Assembly: GCF_904846415.1 (NCBI RefSeq)
Contig: NZ_CAJHAR010000026.1
Location: 1-53,389, forward strand
Direction of reading: 5' to 3'
Source: Psychrobacter piscatorii
Lineage (GTDB): Bacteria > Pseudomonadota > Gammaproteobacteria > Pseudomonadales > Moraxellaceae
Length of the DNA stretch: 53,389 nt
This document shows, in pieces, positions 45,021-53,389 of the stretch. The notes under the pieces were generated by a model. That model searched no databases and was not told the origin of the DNA. It worked only from the letters and a program-made list of their open reading frames with translations. The translations under genes and the position numbers were made by a program. Position 1 is the stretch's first letter; every line of letters begins with the position of its first letter.

Positions 45021-46238
45021 CTATACGATACCGTCGGCTTTTAGCTTGGCGATCATCTCGCTATCATAACCCAAATCTGCAAGTGTGCTATCAGTATGTT
45101 CGCTTAAACGCGGCGGCGGTGTACGGTAGCTGACAGGGGATGCGGAGAGTTTAATGGGATTGCCAAGGGCGCGGACGGGGCTGCCTTGTGCCGCAAAATT
45201 GACGATCATTTCACGGGCTTGTGCTTGCGGCATGGCTAAGGCTTCAGCGACATTATGAATCGCACCGCAAGGTACGCCCACCTGATCCAAAATCTCTAAC
45301 CAGTAAGCACGAGGCTGCTTGGCAAATATTTTAGTCAATTCAGCACACAGAAATTCGCGATTGGCAACGCGGTTAGGATTGGTCGCAAAGCGCTCATCAG
45401 TGTGCCAATTGACTGATAATACCCCACACAGTTTGGCAAACTGATGGTCATTGCCGCAGGCTAAAATAAAGTGCGCCTCCCTTTCAGCAGCAAACACTTG
45501 ATAAGGCACGATGTTAGGATGCTGATTGCCCAGTCTTGGTGGAATCTTATCTGAAGCCAAATGATTCATGCCGACATTGGCGAGCATAGACAGTGCACTG
45601 TCGAGCAATGCGACATCCACGTGTTGACCGACGCCAGTATGTTGACGTGCCAATAGCGCCGCTTGGATGCCAATGGTCAGTTGTAAGCCCGCGAATAAAT
45701 CAACCACTGCGACACCAACTTTGTGCGGTTCGCCATCACTAGGGCCCGTAATACTCATCAGCCCCGACAACCCTTGGATAATATAATCATAACCGGGACG
45801 CTTGGCATCTGGCCCTGTCTGCCCAAACCCTGTCAATGACGCATAAATTAAGCGCGGATTGTCTTGCTTTAGGCTGTCGTAATCCAAGCCGTATTTTTTA
45901 AGACCGCCGACTTTGAAGTTTTCGACCAAAATATCACTATCAGCAATGAGCTGCTTAATAATGGTCTGCCCTGCTGGCGTGGTGATGTCTACCGTGAGCG
46001 ATTTTTTGTTGCGATTGATGGTAGCGTAATAAGCTGAGGTGTCATCGCTAAATGTTGGCGGTGCCCAATGGCGCGTTTCATCACCGATATGAGGGCGCTC
46101 AACTTTGATGACGTCTGCGCCCAGATCAGCGAGCACTTGCGTACAAGAAGGACCTGCCAACACTCTTGATAAATCGAGCACCTTGATACCCTGCAATGCG
46201 CCCTCTGGCATACTATCCATGTCCGTCATATCTGTCAT
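45021..46238 (-). CDS. CaiB/BaiF family CoA-transferase, probably glutarate-linked
   Basis: A 405-residue class III CoA-transferase. It starts with the family pattern GIKVLDLSRVLAGPSCTQVLADLGADVIKVE and has NRNKKSLTVD, the TGFGQTGPDAKRPGYDYIIQ region and VDVALLDSALSML. Such enzymes move CoA between carboxylic acids without covalent CoA storage on cysteine. It lies downstream of glutaryl-CoA dehydrogenase on the same strand, as for succinyl-CoA:glutarate CoA-transferases, so glutarate activation is the likely job. AAGGGA before ATG 46238 supports the start. Confidence 0.87.
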   Translation of the reverse strand: MTDMTDMDSMPEGALQGIKVLDLSRVLAGPSCTQVLADLGADVIKVERPHIGDETRHWAPPTFSDDTSAYYATINRNKKSLTVDITTPAGQTIIKQLIADSDILVENFKVGGLKKYGLDYDSLKQDNPRLIYASLTGFGQTGPDAKRPGYDYIIQGLSGLMSITGPSDGEPHKVGVAVVDLFAGLQLTIGIQAALLARQHTGVGQHVDVALLDSALSMLANVGMNHLASDKIPPRLGNQHPNIVPYQVFAAEREAHFILACGNDHQFAKLCGVLSVNWHTDERFATNPNRVANREFLCAELTKIFAKQPRAYWLEILDQVGVPCGAIHNVAEALAMPQAQAREMIVNFAAQGSPVRALGNPIKLSASPVSYRTPPPRLSEHTDSTLADLGYDSEMIAKLKADGIV

Positions 46239-46441
46239 GAGATTCCCTTACTCTTTGGCGTATTCTTCGATTTTCTGATTAGAAAATTGCTATTCATCAT
46301 CTAGTTTTTCGTGTTTTTCAATGACACACTGATAAATAAATGGTGAATAACAACTGAAAAACGTACGCTACTGTCAATGCTCTTTTTCAAAAAGCCAAGC
46401 AGCAACGTACGTCATAAAATACAGTTGTACAAAAAAACTTT

Positions 46442-47626
46442 TTAAAAGAATGCTTGGATACCCGTCTGCGCACGGCCTAAGATCAGCGCATGAATATCAT
46501 GCGTACCCTCGTAAGTATTGACGGCTTCTAGGTTTAGCACATGACGGATGATGTGGAACTCGTCAGAGATACCATTACCACCATGCATATCGCGGGCGAT
46601 ACGAGCGATATCGAGCGCTTTACCACAGTTATTACGCTTAATGAGTGAAATCATCTCTGGTGCAGCGTTGTCTTCATCCATCAAACGACCGACACGTAAC
46701 GCGGCTTGTAGACCTAAGGTGATTTCGGTTTGCATATTGGCAAGCTTTAACTGTACCAACTGCGTGGCGGCTAATGGACGACCAAACTGCTTACGATCTA
46801 GCGTGTACTGGCGGGCCGCTTTCCAGCAGAATTCTGCTGCGCCCATACTGCCCCAAGCGATACCATAGCGCGCTTTATTCAAGCAACCAAATGGCCCTTT
46901 TAGACCACGAATATCGGGGAAAGCATTGGCTTCAGGGACGAACACTTTGTCCATGACGATCTCACCGGTGACCGATGCACGTAGTGAAAACTTACCTTCA
47001 ATCTTCGGTGCAGATAGCCCTTTCATACCTTTGTCTAATACAAAGCCGCGAATATCACCCGCATCATCTTTTGCCCACACCACAAACACATCAGCGATAG
47101 GACTGTTGGTAATCCACATTTTATTACCCGTCAGCTCGTAACCACCATCGACTGCGCGCGCACGCGTTGACATCGATGCAGGATCAGAACCCGAATCTGG
47201 CTCAGTCAGACCGAAGCAGCCGACGTACTCACCTGTAGCCAGCTTTGGCAGATACTTTTCTCTTTGTTCTTCTGTGCCATACGCCCAGATCGGATGCATC
47301 ACTAAGCTTGACTGCACGCTCATCGCTGAACGGTAGCCCGAATCGACCGCCTCTACTTCCTTGGCAATCAGACCATAAGCAACGCTGGACAAACCAGCAC
47401 AGCCATAACCTTCAATTGTGACGCCAAGCAGACCCATCTCACCCATTTGACGCATGATATTACGGTCAAAATTCTCATTGCGGTTGGCCTGAACGATACC
47501 GGGCATGAGCTCTTTTTGAAAAAACTGACGGGCGCTGTCGGTGACCATACGTTCTTCTTCAGTGAGCTGGTCGCGTAATAAAAAAGGATCTTCCCAATCA
47601 AAGCGCGGGCTAGTAGATGTTGCCAT
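46442..47626 (-). CDS. gcdH: Glutaryl-CoA dehydrogenase
   Basis: A 394-residue FAD acyl-CoA dehydrogenase that oxidises and decarboxylates glutaryl-CoA to crotonyl-CoA in lysine, tryptophan and cadaverine breakdown. Typical segments are [51 protein letters not shown] and the C-terminal [16 protein letters not shown] with the catalytic Glu near 373. The start is ATG 47626, with AAGGAG seven bases before it; the ATG at 47650 lies in front of that site. The CoA-transferase gene follows in the same direction. Confidence 0.95.
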   Translation of the reverse strand: MATSTSPRFDWEDPFLLRDQLTEEERMVTDSARQFFQKELMPGIVQANRNENFDRNIMRQMGEMGLLGVTIEGYGCAGLSSVAYGLIAKEVEAVDSGYRSAMSVQSSLVMHPIWAYGTEEQREKYLPKLATGEYVGCFGLTEPDSGSDPASMSTRARAVDGGYELTGNKMWITNSPIADVFVVWAKDDAGDIRGFVLDKGMKGLSAPKIEGKFSLRASVTGEIVMDKVFVPEANAFPDIRGLKGPFGCLNKARYGIAWGSMGAAEFCWKAARQYTLDRKQFGRPLAATQLVQLKLANMQTEITLGLQAALRVGRLMDEDNAAPEMISLIKRNNCGKALDIARIARDMHGGNGISDEFHIIRHVLNLEAVNTYEGTHDIHALILGRAQTGIQAFF

Positions 47627-47720
47627 TTGGATCTCCTTGATATCAGTCATCCTGACTGACGAGTAGTGAGGAATAAATCATTTGGTTTAACAAGTCATTG
47701 ACTTTATTATTCCGCTGTGC

Positions 47721-47733
47721 GAAACTTAGTTTC
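47721..47733. promoter_or_regulatory. Operator-like palindrome between gcdH and IclR gene
   Basis: GAAACT-T-AGTTTC, a perfect inverted repeat in the gap between divergent gcdH and the IclR gene. It suits an IclR-family site. Confidence 0.45.
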
Positions 47734-47831
47734 ATAATATAAAACTATTTAAGCAAACTTTCGCCGCCCTGTAAACCTTTATTGAAAAATAGGCATCAAA
47801 AGAGATAATCATTAAGGGAAATGGAAATAAA

Positions 47832-48659
47832 ATGACAACATCTACATCAACAGCTACCTCACTACTCGAACGAATGGATCATCTGATTGGTCAAAGCAAG
47901 GAAGAGAACGACCGACAGTTTGTGACGGCATTAGGTCGTGGATTGATCATACTGGCTGCCTTTGAACATCATGAGCGCCTTACCCATCAGCAGTTGTGTC
48001 AGATGACCAAACTGCCAAAAGCGACCATTACTCGCCTGATTCATACCTTGACCACGCTTGGTTTTTTACGTGTCACTGAGCACGGACAGTATCAATTGGG
48101 TAGTAGTGCGGTACGTTTAAGCGCGACCGCATGGAGTCGTCATGACATGGTCGCAGCAGCTGAACCATTATTACGTCAGTTCGCTAGCGAAAATGAGGTA
48201 TCGGTAAATCTAGCGACCGAAGTTGAAGGAGAGATGCGCTATCACGCTTGCTGTCGTAGTCCTGCACGCCTATCGGTCAACTTGCAAGTTGGCTCAGCGG
48301 TGCCGGTGGCACGTACTGCTATTGGGCGGGCTTTTTATGCAGTAAGCTCGCAAGCGAGACAGGCAATGATTATTAGCAATTTGAAAGAGAATTTATCTGT
48401 TGAGGAACTCAACCATGCACAAACTGCCCTAGCCAGCGCAGCAGAGCATTATGAGAGATACGGCTATACCGTCTCTGATGGGGAGTTTTCTACTGATATC
48501 TTAGCGGTCGCGATTGGGGTATATGATGTCGCAACAGGACAATACGCGTATTCGCTTAATGCTAGTGTGCCAAGTGCCAACTGGGAAGCGGACGACTATG
48601 CGGCAATCATAGTGCCAAAATTGCAGGCGTTGGCGGAGCGGATTGGGAGTGGAATTTAA
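47832..48659 (+). CDS. IclR family transcriptional regulator, divergent from gcdH
   Basis: A 275-residue regulator with an N-terminal extension of about 30 residues, a winged helix-turn-helix (LTHQQLCQMTKLPKATITRLIHTL) and an IclR effector domain with VPVARTAIGRAFYAV near residue 165. The PobR/PcaR-like VTALGRGLIILAAF precedes the HTH. Divergence from gcdH and the palindrome between them suggest control of the glutarate genes. Effector unknown. Confidence 0.9.
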   Translation: MTTSTSTATSLLERMDHLIGQSKEENDRQFVTALGRGLIILAAFEHHERLTHQQLCQMTKLPKATITRLIHTLTTLGFLRVTEHGQYQLGSSAVRLSATAWSRHDMVAAAEPLLRQFASENEVSVNLATEVEGEMRYHACCRSPARLSVNLQVGSAVPVARTAIGRAFYAVSSQARQAMIISNLKENLSVEELNHAQTALASAAEHYERYGYTVSDGEFSTDILAVAIGVYDVATGQYAYSLNASVPSANWEADDYAAIIVPKLQALAERIGSGI

Positions 48660-48722
48660 AACAGTGACATGATGAAGATATAAGCCTTTTAGCCAGTCAT
48701 AATGCTTTTCTACTGATATAAA

Positions 48723-48754
48723 CTAAAGAGCTGGTTAATTGGCTGGCTCTTTAG
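48723..48754 (-). terminator. Candidate terminator behind the Hint gene
   Basis: A 9-bp stem CTAAAGAGC/GCTCTTTAG with a 14-nt loop, followed on the minus strand by TTTAT. It overlaps the end of the Hint remnant. Confidence 0.5.
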
Positions 48755-48839
48755 CGTCCAACACCCACACCGCATCGTGTCCAACAAAATATGTATGATG
48801 ATCTGCCACTTCTAGGATAATAATATAGACGTGATTCCC
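48735..48839 (-). pseudogene. Out-of-frame remnant of a second Hint C-terminus
   Basis: Read in another frame than the Hint gene before it, the minus strand gives VYIIILEVADHHTYFVGHDA and then VWVLDAKEPAN-stop. This copies the Hint C-terminal strand pattern VYNFEVADNHTYFIGRAGLW found about 100 nt earlier in frame. It has no start of its own and follows a stop codon. It looks like the leftover of a duplicated or recombined toxin-cassette end. Confidence 0.7.
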
Positions 48840-49662
48840 TTATTTTTTTATGGGACTGGTTGATAATATTGGTGTTATGCACCCATAGTCCTGCTCGACC
48901 AATGAAGTAGGTATGGTTGTCTGCCACCTCAAAGTTGTAGACGGTTGTCGTATAAGGAATAGGCTCGCCTTGATTGTCTTTTAAAAGATTCGTTAGCAGT
49001 AGTTTACCTTTCTTATCTTTGATACCAATATCGAGATAACCGTGTTGTTGGTAATAGCTGACGTCTTTAACATAGCCTGTACCCTTATATTCTGCTTCGC
49101 TATAGTCGAGCATGTGCGATTCGGCATCTTGCACATAATCATCGTAGTAATCTTCATGATAGTGCTCTTGATACCAGTAATAATTTGGATTGAATTCTAG
49201 ATTATCATTAGCGACTTGATAGGTAGGTTGTACACGCTCAACGGTATACATCACCCCATCGGCATTCACAACAATTTCATACTGCTGTAGTTCATCCACA
49301 CGTTTAAAGTGAGGCTGATCATAGAACTCAATATCTTCTTGCGGGTTTTCCATGGCACCAACGACCCAAACAGGGTGATTGGGCGTCGCTAGAAAATGAC
49401 TAATGGGACTAGCTGACTTGTATGTTTGATAATCAACCATCTCTCGATCTTTATTAAACTTCTCAAGATTTTTCTCTAAACGCACGATCCACATCTCTTT
49501 GTTTTCATGCACAGAGGTCTTAACCACAGGCTTATACTCTATATCACCACTACCATCTTCAGGCTTGGAGAGTACCCTATCGCCCACTTTAATATCCTGA
49601 ATCGGTACTAAACCTTTATCCGTATGAACGAGCGTGCCTGCCACAAATCCTGTGTTATTCAT
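48751..49662 (-). CDS. Orphan Hint-domain protein without catalytic Cys1
   Basis: A 303-residue protein made almost wholly of a Hint (hedgehog/intein) domain as found before the toxin tip of polymorphic toxins. The N-block is FVAGTLVHTDKGLVPIQDI then KVGDRVLS, the middle has HFLATPNHPVWVVG, and the C-block ends in TYFIGRAGLWVHN. The family starts CFVAGT; here MNNTG joins directly to FVAGT and the Cys is absent. AAGGAG just before the ATG shows this is a true start. The last 40 residues after VHN are out-of-frame reading of another Hint end. It begins 18 nt after rtcR. Probably inactive in self-cleavage. Confidence 0.75.
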   Translation of the reverse strand: MNNTGFVAGTLVHTDKGLVPIQDIKVGDRVLSKPEDGSGDIEYKPVVKTSVHENKEMWIVRLEKNLEKFNKDREMVDYQTYKSASPISHFLATPNHPVWVVGAMENPQEDIEFYDQPHFKRVDELQQYEIVVNADGVMYTVERVQPTYQVANDNLEFNPNYYWYQEHYHEDYYDDYVQDAESHMLDYSEAEYKGTGYVKDVSYYQQHGYLDIGIKDKKGKLLLTNLLKDNQGEPIPYTTTVYNFEVADNHTYFIGRAGLWVHNTNIINQSHKKIRESRLYYYPRSGRSSYIFCWTRCGVGVGR

Positions 49663-49680
49663 ATCCTCTCCTTTTTAATA

Positions 49681-51333
49681 TTATCGTTTTAACCCATCAA
49701 ACCTCAGTCCAAACTTTAGCAGATACTTACGCAGTCGGTCGCTGTCGTTATTGCTTTTTAGCTGATTTCTAGAGTTGGCATACAGATAGCGCCCTGCTGG
49801 CGCTTGGTTTCTATGATTAATACAAACCTCAATCACATATGCGAGCTGCACTGCGTCAAAGGGGTCGAGCGCGTCTTTGTCGTCGCTTGATAGATGACGG
49901 CTCAGCACCGTGTCCGCGTGCGCTTGCTGCTCGGTTAGGCTGGGCGCATACGTCTTGTCCGCTTGACGCTGCGCGCTATTAGGTAATGCCCATAGATGCT
50001 TAAGGCGGGTGATTTCTGCTTTAATATCGGGCATACGAATCACTTTGCCTTCGCACAATGTCGTTAAGCGCGTCATGCTGGCGCTTAAATCGCGAAAGTT
50101 GCCCTGCCATGTCGCCGCGTGACTCATGGCAAAGGCTTCAAAGTACGCCCGCGCCTCAGGCTCAAAACGGTACTGGTACTGCTGCTCACTGCCGAGACGC
50201 GCCAGCTCGTAATCAATATTGGCGGGCAAGTCCTCGATACGATCTTTTAACGACGGTAAAAAAAACGTCCACGTGTTCAGGCGCGCAAACAGGTCGGCAC
50301 GAAACTCCCCATTCGCGACCGCTTGGCGCAAATCCTTATTCGTCCCCGCCATCAGCTGAAATGACACATCAATCGGGGTGTCGCTACCAAGCGGATAAAA
50401 GCGCTGTGCCTCAAGCGCGGTCAAGAGCATCGCCTGCTCGTCCAGCCCCAGCTCACCAATCTCATCTAAGAACAACAAACCACCGTCCGCTGATTTCAGC
50501 AGACCCTCACGGCTCGATGCCGCGCCCGTAAACGCGCCTTTGACATGACCGAATAGCACGCTCATTGCGGTATCACCGCGCAAGGTGGCGCAGTTGACCT
50601 CGACAAACGCGCCGAGTACCTGTTTGTTTTTGGCTTTGTTTTTCTTGAGCGCATAGATTTGCGTCGCCAGTTGCGACTTGCCTGCCCCTGTCGCGCCCAT
50701 CAGCAAAATCGGCGCGTTGGAGCGCGTGGCGACCTTTTCAATATCGGCTATCAGCTTTTGATACGCGGCGTTTTGGGTAACGAGATTGGCTTGCAGGGTT
50801 TGCCAGTGCTGGGCTTTTTCTGCCTCAAAACGTGCGCGTAAACTGTCATAACGCGACACGTCCAAATCAATGATTTGGTAGCGCCCTTGTGGGTCGTATT
50901 GGTCGGGCTTAGGACACGGCGAGGTCTGAATCAAATCGGCAGGCAAAAACCCCGCCTCAACCAGCAAAAACCAGCATATCTGCGCGACATGCGTGCCCGT
51001 GGTCAGATGCAGCAAATATTCCGTGTCCTCACGAAAGGCAAAGCCTGTGACAAAGTCATACAGCTCGGCATAGACATCGGCAAAGTCCCACGGACTCGCC
51101 AGCGTCACCTGATGACCAATGACTTTGGTATCGGCACTGACCTTTGCCACATCATCAACGATGACGTTAAACAATCGCTTATCGCGCTTGCTATAGAGGA
51201 TATGCAGCTCATCGACCAGCAGGTCATCATGCAGGCACAGGCTGACGCTCGGACGCCAGCGCTGCCAACGCTTGTCATTAAAGCCATTGTCCAAGGTCGT
51301 TCCGAGAAAGCCGATGACGGCGGTTTTATTCAT
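49681..51333 (-). CDS. rtcR: RNA repair transcriptional activator RtcR
   Basis: A 550-residue sigma-54 activator. The N-terminal CARF-like domain (1-165) senses a ligand, in RtcR thought to be RNA ends or cyclic phosphate products. The AAA+ domain has Walker A GATGAGKS (213-220), the sigma-54 contact loop GAFTGA (266-271) and Walker [10 protein letters not shown]. The C-terminal part holds the DNA-binding helices. In E. coli it drives rtcBA (RNA ligase and cyclase), but no such genes lie nearby here. The ATG at 51333 overlaps the DUF4062 gene by 8 nt. The Hint gene follows after 18 nt. Confidence 0.92.
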   Translation of the reverse strand: MNKTAVIGFLGTTLDNGFNDKRWQRWRPSVSLCLHDDLLVDELHILYSKRDKRLFNVIVDDVAKVSADTKVIGHQVTLASPWDFADVYAELYDFVTGFAFREDTEYLLHLTTGTHVAQICWFLLVEAGFLPADLIQTSPCPKPDQYDPQGRYQIIDLDVSRYDSLRARFEAEKAQHWQTLQANLVTQNAAYQKLIADIEKVATRSNAPILLMGATGAGKSQLATQIYALKKNKAKNKQVLGAFVEVNCATLRGDTAMSVLFGHVKGAFTGAASSREGLLKSADGGLLFLDEIGELGLDEQAMLLTALEAQRFYPLGSDTPIDVSFQLMAGTNKDLRQAVANGEFRADLFARLNTWTFFLPSLKDRIEDLPANIDYELARLGSEQQYQYRFEPEARAYFEAFAMSHAATWQGNFRDLSASMTRLTTLCEGKVIRMPDIKAEITRLKHLWALPNSAQRQADKTYAPSLTEQQAHADTVLSRHLSSDDKDALDPFDAVQLAYVIEVCINHRNQAPAGRYLYANSRNQLKSNNDSDRLRKYLLKFGLRFDGLKR

Positions 51334-52327
51334 CACTCATTTCTTCACTGTCACGTTTTATTGACATTATTTTAAACAAATAATTTTTACCTTTAGAAGT
51401 GATCTCCCAATAGCTAGTGGCTCCGATACCAGTAGAATCAATATAGCCTAGTGATAAAAATTGAACTTTTATTCTCTCAAAGTCAGTAAAATCTACTTGT
51501 GCCAATTTGAAGTCTTCATATTTTCTTGAAGCTGCATATTCGCTTAAAGCATTAAAAATGACACTTTCGTTCTGTCTTGTCAGAATTTTTGGGCCAATAC
51601 ATTTGAATAAATTATTCCAAGTTACTTCTTGTTGCCACGACTTTGTCTCTATCTGCCCTTTATCTGCTACATCACATCTCAAAAATATTAAAAATTTATC
51701 ATCACCTTGTGCTAAATCTCGTATTTCACTTTTATTTTTCTCTAGTTCCTGAATCTTTTTTTCAAGCTCATTATTCTCTTGTCTAAGATCATTCAACTGC
51801 TTTAATAATTCAGTGTTGTCAGCCGCTTGGTTCCCTCTCACCCATCCCACAGCAGGATAAGTTTTTATTGTCTTAGGAAGGCTAAGCGCAACTAAGCCCG
51901 ATAATTCTTTTGCATCATCCCAAAACTTCACCAAACGTCCTGTAGTTACCTTATTCCTAAATTTTTCTAACTTATCTTGAGCTTCAGGATTCATCTCTAC
52001 CTTCTCAACTGATAGCTTTTCAGGACTACCATGAACTAACGCTATGACCTTTACTCCTTGACTGATAGCATAGTCGTACTCCATTTCCGTATAACTGATA
52101 CCCTCATCGGCTACACTCCCATATCGACCACCCACAATGAGTAAGTAGTAATCACTGTCATCTATGACCTTTTTGATGAATTCAAACTGCTCTTCATCAA
52201 GCGCAGGGAAAAGCTCCATTCCAGCGGGAATACAGTCCATTTCCATGAGTGTCTGAATGACATTGCTTCGCTCATCTTTTAAATCTGCAAATGTAGAACT
52301 CACAAACACCTGATATCTTTTATCCAT
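51326..52327 (-). CDS. DUF4062 domain protein
   Basis: A 333-residue protein. The N-terminal DUF4062 domain (1-165) begins [20 protein letters not shown], and has [20 protein letters not shown] and [12 protein letters not shown], a Rossmann-like, TIR-related pattern often found in suspected defence or signalling proteins. A coiled coil (about 185-215, [21 protein letters not shown]) links to a C-terminal winged-helix-like part ending in [13 protein letters not shown]. Start is ATG 52327, with AGGAAG upstream; longer reading runs into the IS element and is not real. It overlaps rtcR by 8 nt. Function unknown. Confidence 0.8.
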   Translation of the reverse strand: MDKRYQVFVSSTFADLKDERSNVIQTLMEMDCIPAGMELFPALDEEQFEFIKKVIDDSDYYLLIVGGRYGSVADEGISYTEMEYDYAISQGVKVIALVHGSPEKLSVEKVEMNPEAQDKLEKFRNKVTTGRLVKFWDDAKELSGLVALSLPKTIKTYPAVGWVRGNQAADNTELLKQLNDLRQENNELEKKIQELEKNKSEIRDLAQGDDKFLIFLRCDVADKGQIETKSWQQEVTWNNLFKCIGPKILTRQNESVIFNALSEYAASRKYEDFKLAQVDFTDFERIKVQFLSLGYIDSTGIGATSYWEITSKGKNYLFKIMSIKRDSEEMSDE

Positions 52328-52413
52328 CCGTACCACTTCCTTATAAAATAGACCTCTTGCAAAAGTAGCAAAGGGAATTAAAATAAGAAGACACTCATAA
52401 CTTTTTAGGAACC

Positions 52414-52854
52414 ATGCCAAACATAGATAAGCTACTCAAACAAAGTGACGCTGGTTTTAAACGCTATACAGGCATTCATAAAGCCACCTTTTATGACATG
52501 CTTGAGGCCATGCAAAAGCATGAAGCATCTAAGACCAAATCAGGCAGACCAAGTGTGCTCAGTCTTAAAGCACAAATACTATTAGCCCTGACTTATTGGC
52601 GTGAATACCGCACGCTTTATCATATCAGTATGGACTTTGGTATTCATGAGTCTTCTGCTAGCCGTATCATTCGTAAAGTAGAAGACATCCTGATTGACTC
52701 TGGCAAGTTTGAATTGCCTAAAAAGCTGCCTAGTCGTGTCGATGAGGATACCAATTGGTCAGTCGTCATTGTCGATGCCACCGAAACCCCTATTGAGCGT
52801 CCAAAAAAAACCAAAGCGACTACTATAGCGGTAAGAAAAAACAACACACCTTAA
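52414..52854 (+). CDS. IS5-family transposase, N-terminal frame
   Basis: 146 residues with the helix-turn-helix part (about 40-105) [20 protein letters not shown] then [20 protein letters not shown], and the first catalytic Asp in [14 protein letters not shown]. The frame ends shortly after an A8 run at 52803-52810. Slipping back by one base there continues into the second frame, so this is probably the 0-frame half of a frameshifted DDE transposase. Confidence 0.88.
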   Translation: MPNIDKLLKQSDAGFKRYTGIHKATFYDMLEAMQKHEASKTKSGRPSVLSLKAQILLALTYWREYRTLYHISMDFGIHESSASRIIRKVEDILIDSGKFELPKKLPSRVDEDTNWSVVIVDATETPIERPKKTKATTIAVRKNNTP

Positions 52855-53246
52855 AAGCGCAGGTTATCGTTCATTGGCAAACAGGGTTGATACTTGATGT
52901 ACAAACCTGCAAAGGGTCAATCCACGATTTTAAGCTGTATAAAGATACTTGTCCTGATTGGTTACCTGAGAATACTAACTATCTAGCAGACAGTGGTTAT
53001 CAGGGTATAGCAAATCTACATAAGCAAACCTTCACACCATTTAAGAAACCTCGTGGTGGTCAGTTATTGGAGATATGCAAACAGGCCAATCACTATCTGG
53101 CAAAGTTCCGTATTGTGGTTGAGCACAAAATAGGCTTAATCAAGTTGTTTAAAATCGTGGCTCATAAATATCGCAACCGTCGTCAGCGCTATGATCTTAG
53201 AATGAAGCTGTTTGCTGGTATCATTAATTCCGAGCTTAGACTATGA
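52803..53246 (+). CDS. IS5-family transposase, C-terminal frame (after -1 shift)
   Basis: The frame entered by a -1 slip on A8 reads ...[20 protein letters not shown], then LADSGYQGI with the second catalytic Asp and VVEHKIGLIKLFKI with the Glu. It has no good start of its own. Joined to the first frame it yields a DDE transposase of about 277 residues, a normal length. Programmed shifting is known in IS elements; a plain frameshift mutation is the alternative. Confidence 0.85.
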   Translation, partial: KKNQSDYYSGKKKQHTLKAQVIVHWQTGLILDVQTCKGSIHDFKLYKDTCPDWLPENTNYLADSGYQGIANLHKQTFTPFKKPRGGQLLEICKQANHYLAKFRIVVEHKIGLIKLFKIVAHKYRNRRQRYDLRMKLFAGIINSELRL

Positions 53247-53389
53247 CTTTTGCAAGAGGTCTACTGCTTACGATAAAACTCAGGCAATCTTTATCCATCA
53301 TATACTAACTGTTAATTTATGTAAGTATTTTTACTGTAAATAACGATAGATAGATATGTAACGTATCACCAGCGGTGTTTGCCCCAGTT

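Larger units (their letters stand above)
52351..53261 (+). mobile_element. IS5-family insertion sequence, complete
   Basis: A 911-bp element with perfect 16-bp inverted repeats GACCTCTTGCAAAAGT at 52351-52366 and its reverse at 53246-53261. TA flanks both ends (52349-52350 and 53262-53263), as for the TA-duplicating groups of IS5. It encodes one transposase in two frames. It lies 23 bp upstream of the DUF4062 start codon. Confidence 0.92.

Noticed and set aside
50058..50531. 157-codon plus-strand frame inside rtcR
   Set aside because: Antisense to the AAA+ domain and of biased composition; no evidence of coding.
52328..52420. N-terminal extension of the DUF4062 protein by 31 residues
   Set aside because: It reads into the inverted repeat and interior of the IS element; ATG 52327 with AGGAAG is the natural start.
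53366..53389. Possible end of a minus-strand gene (…NWGKHRW-stop) at the right edge
   Set aside because: Only seven codons are inside the window; too little to support a gene.
1..53389. tRNA, rRNA or CRISPR array
   Set aside because: I saw no cloverleaf-like tRNA gene, no rRNA sequence and no regularly spaced repeats on either strand by eye.

Overview
The window reads as a chromosomal segment of a moderately AT-rich gammaproteobacterium. Protein families, the carA-carB-greA order and the style of the intergenic hairpins point to Moraxellaceae, most likely Psychrobacter. This is inference from recognised families, not a database match. There are about 42 protein genes and no rRNA, tRNA or CRISPR array that I can see.

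Positions 1-27,200 are mostly core and housekeeping genes. They include a DUF3144 protein, a Kazal-like lipoprotein, a BCCT betaine/choline carrier, a PQQ-type aldose dehydrogenase lipoprotein, clpB behind a heat-shock-like promoter, an L,D-transpeptidase, an SDR dehydrogenase with an acyl-CoA ligase, topoisomerase IB, a GNAT enzyme, ppnP, prfB with its programmed +1 frameshift, a HAD phosphatase and a gamma-class carbonic-anhydrase-like protein. carA-carB follow, preceded by what looks like a leader-peptide attenuator, then greA, a secreted Thr-rich protein, a radical-SAM/DUF4130-type DNA repair pair and a GT4 glycosyltransferase.

Positions 27,244-48,660 form a polyamine and amino-acid catabolic block. 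puuR and puuD are transcribed leftwards. puuA, puuB, an NhaC-type antiporter, aguB, aguA and an aldehyde dehydrogenase are transcribed rightwards from a shared control region. An APC permease, gabT, gabD, an IclR regulator, an acetylpolyamine amidohydrolase, a CaiB-type CoA-transferase, glutaryl-CoA dehydrogenase and a second IclR regulator follow. Together they could take agmatine to putrescine (AguA, AguB), putrescine to GABA through gamma-glutamyl intermediates (PuuA, PuuB, an aldehyde dehydrogenase, PuuD), and GABA to succinate (GabT, GabD). The C5 branch (cadaverine or lysine, 5-aminovalerate, glutarate) would drain through the CoA-transferase and GcdH.

Positions 48,700-53,389 are an accessory islet. 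A DUF4062 protein and the CARF/sigma-54 regulator RtcR overlap by 8 nt. An orphan Hint (intein-like) protein that lacks its catalytic cysteine follows, with a second, out-of-frame copy of the Hint C-terminus behind it. A 911-bp IS5-family element with perfect 16-bp inverted repeats lies 23 bp upstream of the DUF4062 start. No rtcBA genes are present next to rtcR.

The left edge (1-85) carries the first 16 codons of a zinc-ribbon protein, possibly an IS1-type transposase.
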